This document shows positions 58,654 through 64,000 of a stretch of DNA of 64,000 nt, in pieces. The notes under the pieces were generated by a model. The model made no database searches. It saw only the letters and a program-made list of their open reading frames with translations, and was not told the origin of the DNA. How positions within the stretch are numbered: the first letter of the stretch is position 1; each line of letters starts with the position of its first letter. Made by a program: the position numbers and the translations under genes. Origin of the DNA: Paraphysomonas bandaiensis (lineage: Eukaryota; Chrysophyceae); the NCBI GenBank assembly GCA_965644295.1, contig CBFFRP010000120.1:1-64000 (forward strand). The letters are read 5' to 3'.

Positions 58654-61600
58654 TTAGAGATAACAATGTTCAACAGCCCTAACTTCTGAAGACAGCTCAT
58701 CCATGGACTTATAACCCTCATCTTGTTCTCCACCAGCCCCACGAGTATTCTGGGAATTCATTCTGGCAATGGGCGGGGCTGTTGTTTCTCTCTGTCTTGT
58801 GGCTACACTAATCGCCCTTGGCGAGTAAGAGTCGAACGACAGCATACCCCATATCGAGTGCATTCCTGTACGTTTCCCACGGAGTCGCTGCTGTCCTGTT
58901 TCAAATTCCATATCTGAACTTTCAAAATTATGTTTTTCTACAGCGTCATCAGACGTATTAAAGCATTCCGCGCTCTCGACTTCACGGTTCTTCGGCGAAA
59001 ATAGATTCTTCGGAGAAAAGGATTCGAGCATCAACGTACTCCACGTTGGACGACGAACAGCCGCAGAAGTATTCGACTGGTGTTGCTCTCCTGATGTACC
59101 AAGAATTGTGTCTGCAGGGCACATGCCCTCATCAACATTCAACTCTTCTTCATTGCCACCTATACGTTCTTCGAAAAATCTTCGACCAGTTTGAGCAATT
59201 CTGGTTTCATTCTCTTGCTTACCCTCTCCTTTCTCTAGACGACTGTTAATATCACGTGGAGAGTGTGTCATGACACGGGGCGATTCTGTGTGGAAGAATC
59301 GTCTAGGGGAAAGACTCTCCAACATCATATCGTTCCATGACGGATCTTTTTTTCCTAAACTACCTAGACAAGACGACCCTTCACAGTCATCACCTGAATC
59401 ATTATCAAAGTCATCCTTGTCAACATCGATATCGTCTTCCTCAATTGTTGGGGGAGGTTGTACAATACAACTACTCCTTCGCTTATCCCAATGGCCGTCA
59501 TATAATTTCCCAATGTCTTGTGTTGCAGAATCCATATCGGCATTCAATACTCTGGGAGAAGCAGATTCTGAGGTTTGCACTAGTGCGGCTTTACGTAAGG
59601 ACTGCATACGCTTTTTATGTTTCCAGAAAATATAAATCGCAATCTGATAAACTAACACAACCATGACAATTGCAGATATCCATGGCTTCCTTATTGCCAC
59701 AGAAATAGTATAGAACAGCGCGGTAATGAAAGCCGGCTGTATTGTATGTACTGTAACAGTGGTTAGGAGAAGTTCATTGGTAATATGTTGAATACATACC
59801 AATCAGGCGCTGAATAGATAGTGGTAGTGTACCAATGCTTTTCATTATTCCAACAACAGTTAGCGCTGATGCCCACCGGTTCAGAAGATTAAACATTCGA
59901 TGGTATATAGGTAAGGACTGTACTTTCAAAGTGTTTCGAATTTCATCGGCTAACCGACCACCCATATACGTTCGATAAGATAGAATGACCGAACTCTCAA
60001 AGAGATGTGGGAACTCGTTAGCCACTTGGTTGGAAACGAACATATACTGTGGGACATTCAGTAAAAGATTCCTGGGAGGGGCTTCGCAAAAAGATGTATC
60101 TACAGCACGGTACAGAGCTTGTACGGCCTTCTCGACATCATCGCGAGCCTGTTTCAAAGTTATAGTTATACGTTTACTAGCACCATATATACTACCAATG
60201 AAGGCACCGAATAATTGATCCACACACATTCCATCGTCTACAAAACACTGTTAACAAAATAATGCAGAAAAATAGGTTAACCGATACCTCGTACAGGCAC
60301 ACCTCAATGACCATCTCTACAGCCCAATTAGAACAGTAACAACAATGTGAATACTAAAAAACTTACGGATTGCACAGGCTGTGATATAGCTATACTGCCA
60401 GAACTTATCACGATGACTTGCGCGCAATAAAGTAAAGAGTATGAAAAACATGTTAATCAGAAACACGATAAACCAAGTTGCACCCTTCGCAAATTTCGTA
60501 ACAACAAAGCTATGCTTGAACCTGGATAAAAATATTTTAACATGAGTTGTGAGATAATACGCCTTCTCACTCTTCTTCTGTCTTGTATTCATATATTTTA
60601 GCCTCAGGAGTAGTCCTGAATATGAATTACTACGATAGGGTGGTTCAGTAGTATCAAGGTGTTACCGTCCAAGGAAGTCGGAAACAAACAAGTGACAAAG
60701 CTCCAGTCCGACTGATAAAGTTACACACACTTTAGAAAGTATGATATCCTTACATACCATGTATGTCTGATGCGTACTTAAGTTTCTCAATTTTTGCTTT
60801 AGCTATTCTATCCACACTAATAATCTCTTTCTGTATGAAGGCCGTGATGGAAATGTGTCGTTCGCCACACAAACTTCTTGGTCGAGTAAATACCCTTACT
60901 TCACCGGTTTCTCTGTCCACGCTGCGATGAATTCAGGTTACTACGTCACCAAGAAAGTACAGCACACTTACAGCCAGGAGCTGCAAAACCGCCGCCTAGA
61001 TTCCCCATTCAGTACATGGCATTGTCGGGACAGTAATGACATGAACTCAGAATAAGTGTCACTTGATTTCTTTGTTACACCACATGGCAGCTTGTTTGAG
61101 ACAGTCGATATCCGTGTTTCGACATCAGAATCCAAATTGGAGCTCACACTTAAACGATGTTGTGACTGCTCTCGGGATTTCCTCAAAACCATTGAGGTCA
61201 TTGCATGCGAATGAACCAGAGCAACCGACACTTTTCTTGTTTCATCTACTACAAGCTTTTCTTTCATATTGAAGAGTGTGAAGCTGCTCACCATACGAGG
61301 AACACCAGATATGGAAGAGAAAGTCTTGGTTATCACCCTACGTATTCTTTCGTTTGCATGATTAGAAGTATCAGACATAGCTTTCAGAGCTTTCTCATCG
61401 TCAGCAGTCGGCGCGGAAAGAATTTGATCAAACAAAAAGTCTTGTACAATTGTGTCACAGTTCAGCTTATACACATGTGCGTATACATACCAATAACAAA
61501 ATTCACTGGTGCAGTGAAGATCGCCATGAGGGTTCCAACAATAACTGCAGTCTAAGAGTATTTGAGTTGACGCTTTCACTCGATATACAATGATGCATAC

Positions 61601-64000
61601 CTCTGTTGTCAGCCGAACAGTCTTGTACTCACACGTATATCCAGAGCTCGATTCATTCCATTCACATATAGTCTCGTCTCTATTGAATATTGACCTTTCA
61701 TGCAGACATGATGATCTAGATTTATAAGTGGCGCATGTTCCATCATCATTAGGATACTGAAATTAAACGGTTGAAATTATACGAATACAAAAACAAATAG
61801 TATCAAATCACCTGTATGTCGTAAAATATAGCCATAATAAACATAAGCCTAAGTATTTAAGTAAGAAACTCAGAAAAAGAACATTATAATCTTACATGCT
61901 CTGAACAGTTAGCATTTGAATGGCCACTCGTATGCGCACACTGTCAGAGTCTGGTCCACGAGCAGCAAACATCTGCATTCAGAATAATCAAACCATCGCA
62001 TCCACATAATATTATTACCAATATGTAACGATGATGCTTTCTAATTTCATCAAAAAAAGATTTCCACGTGTTTCCTTCAGGTCGAAAGATCAGGGGAAAC
62101 ACGCCGTCAAAATGGTGAAGGAGGTACTTGCGGAGGGAGGCTGGGCTTTCAGAATCACCAGTCGACTTTTTCTTCATTCTCGAAGCTCTGTGCGGGACGG
62201 GAGCTGTTGTTGTCGTCACCGCGTCTTGTGGGTTTATACTGTGGTTATCAACCGCCGACACGGCAATAACAGCAAACTGAACCAGTAACCACTACAAATA
62301 AGTATTAGTAAAACTAAAAATGGAAAGTGAGAACTCACCATCGCAGCAAACATCAAAATAACAGCAATTGAGTCTTTAAGATCTTTCACTGTTAAATCGT
62401 CTGCATAGACTATCGTTTCGTAAAAATCTTTCCCGAGATACTCAGAAATGGCAACCACTTCCACAGACGTATCGGCAGTGAAGAGATCTGAGACGAGTCG
62501 TCGGCCAGAGGTCAAAAAACACTCACAAACGGCGTACGAGGGTGCAAAAGAGTGCAACTCACAGAAGGAATTCCCATTGATTTTCCCATTGATCACGACT
62601 GCACAAGTAGGCAAGGTTGTAACTAGTGGACACCTGATTGTTATATTATACTTTCTACCAGTGCATTGGTGCATGATGTTGGCACTATCTGGACACGTGT
62701 AGTTAAACACTACACCCTTCTGTCCAATGTCACATTGCCAGGTATGAGAAAAATTATGGTTACGATCCACACCAAAATTTACGTCTGAGAAGGTCGACAA
62801 GTTGAAATACACAACATCAGCGATGGAAGCTTGATCAGAAATGTACAGAGAAATGGGGTTTGAAGCCATAGTCGTGCCATTTTCATAGAGAGAAGAACTG
62901 TACTCTGAAACAGTAATATGCAAATCTTCATCAAGGCTGATACTTTTATTGACAGTCACAGTAGACGGATTCAAATCAACGAAACGCTCAATGTTTGACG
63001 CAGCTGACGAAGTCATGATATCGCCAATTTTTGTCGCAGACACTACACCGATTCTCTGGCGATAAGAACTTTCAATAACTTCCACAAACTCTTGGCCAAA
63101 CACGAGATCGCTCGATATAAGCAAACCCCACTGGCGAATAAGAGCAGTGGTATTGGTAATCTGATTTTCATTATCTGCTGTGGAATTGGATTCATACACA
63201 ACTAGACAGTTACTTAACACTGCTGGGATGTTAAGAAGAATATCAAAAGATATGTCAATGTCACCAATATTGAGTAGAAGTATATCGATAACGCGTCGTA
63301 AAATATCGCATCCAAGTTCAGTAAGCTCGTTGCTATTCCCACCAAGCAAATATAGAACATCAAGAAAATAAGGTGTGGTTCTATCTGATACACCTTCTTG
63401 GTCGGCAACATATTCAAGAGCACTAATCAAAGTAGTTCTCGTCTTCATTTTCTCAAAAATGTCGTCGTCAGGGAGCGCACAACTTAACCCACCATACCCG
63501 CTGTCACAAATACACATCACTTTACACAGCGGATCGCCTACTAGGCATGAGCTGACTGCAGCTCTTCGGTGAATATGTGACTTAAAACAAGTACCATGCC
63601 CTGAACAGTCCGACGGACAGCTTTTCTCCGGCCGAACACAACTTTCACTTATGCAGTCATAAAAGAGTTCACATTCCACGGAAGATATACACTCGCCAGA
63701 CACAGACATAACCGGTGCAGAAAACTCCACATTCACTACGCCGCTGTTGTCATTTTCCGGATAACACAGTGTGTTGCCAGGTCCCACTTCGCCCGCGAAA
63801 CTGTCTTTGCAAGTACCACATATATCATTGGCATGTACACAAGTGTTTCGATTCCACGACGAGCAGTCAATTGTACAATTGTGAGAGTTAATAGTCGAGA
63901 CGCCCCATGAGACAGTCTGTCTCATGTGGTCCGTGCTAGTCTCCGCGGTACCATACATGACGCTACTTTCAATGATGGAACCAAGTTCAGCTATATCCAG
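58654..64000 (-). CDS. Large multi-pass membrane protein with EGF-like ectodomain (5' end outside window)
   Basis: Eleven exons are visible: 62339->64000, 62019-62291, 61896-61972, 61812-61848, 61601-61756, 61491-61551, 60972-61440, 60758-60921, 60367-60615, 59800-60237 and 58654-59750. All join in frame to ~1560 residues, open at the right edge. The ectodomain is Cys-rich and N-glycosylation-rich, with EGF-like text CPSDCSGHGTC and CICDSGYGGLSC. Membrane helices follow at SIAVILMFAAMWLLVQFAVI, IQMLTVQSMLMFIMAIF, AVIVGTLMAIFTAPVNFVI, TWFIVFLINMFFILFTLL and AFITALFYTISVAI with IVMVVLVYQIAIYIF. A Cys loop between helices 2 and 3 contains TICEWNES. The cytoplasmic tail is acidic and has three copies of a W-x(2,3)-ML-x-[ED]-S-x-SP motif. 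I do not recognise the family; a receptor or channel-like (polycystin-like) role is speculative. Confidence 0.75.

Noticed and set aside
1-64000. tRNA, rRNA or snRNA genes
   Set aside because: I looked for GGTTCGA-type T arms and conserved rRNA text and saw none that folds with the required partners; a covariance-model scan would be needed to exclude them.

Overview
The window is nuclear DNA of a eukaryote, most likely a unicellular protist. It is AT-rich, the genes are broken by many short GT–AG introns (mostly about 45–120 nt), and the gene set mixes kinases (PKA-C, WNK), nuclear and rRNA factors (Arp4, Spb4/DDX55), a cyclin, a hybrid-histidine-kinase relative and a Ty1/copia element. I cannot name the lineage from sequence alone. 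Exon joins were made by hand by checking splice sites, frame and family motifs together; no alignment or transcript was available.

Layout. The 3' end of an Arp4-type actin-related protein gene (1-882, +) is followed by an intergenic stretch with foldback elements and a very young, apparently intact copia retrotransposon (3661-9115). Next come a WNK kinase (10190-13658, -), a 210-bp (ATGT)n microsatellite, a PKA catalytic subunit (16714-17873, +), an unusual protein joining a U2AF65-like RRM to a ureohydrolase fold without metal ligands (20535-22809, -), a C2H2/3CxxC zinc-finger protein ending in a CaaX box (23629-24465, +), a small hypothetical gene (25594-25827, -), a TLDc protein (27779-28639, -) and an SGNH hydrolase (29558-30453, +). 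A tandemly triplicated exon-like unit lies near 32 kb. Then follow a seven-TM degenerate hybrid histidine kinase (33844-36490, -), a 376-bp (ACAT)n microsatellite, a newly assembled 65-aa coiled-coil gene (37366-37653, -), nested transposable elements, an Spb4/DDX55 helicase gene (39730-49132, -) with a 5.9-kb satellite array inside one intron, a GT31/Fringe-like glycosyltransferase (50620-52409, -), an A/B-type cyclin (53612-55490, -) and a large multi-pass EGF-like membrane protein running off the right edge (58654-64000, -).

No operon-like organisation is seen. Mobile DNA is abundant between genes: copia, a SINE-like family with long target duplications and one constant end, a Mutator-like MITE, a TA-flanked MITE, and foldback repeats. 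The most interesting biology is the recurrence of domains that keep their fold signature but lose catalytic residues: the RRM-pseudo-ureohydrolase fusion and the pseudo-histidine kinase/pseudo-receiver. Also notable are the intron-resident satellite and the lipidation-competent zinc-finger protein.
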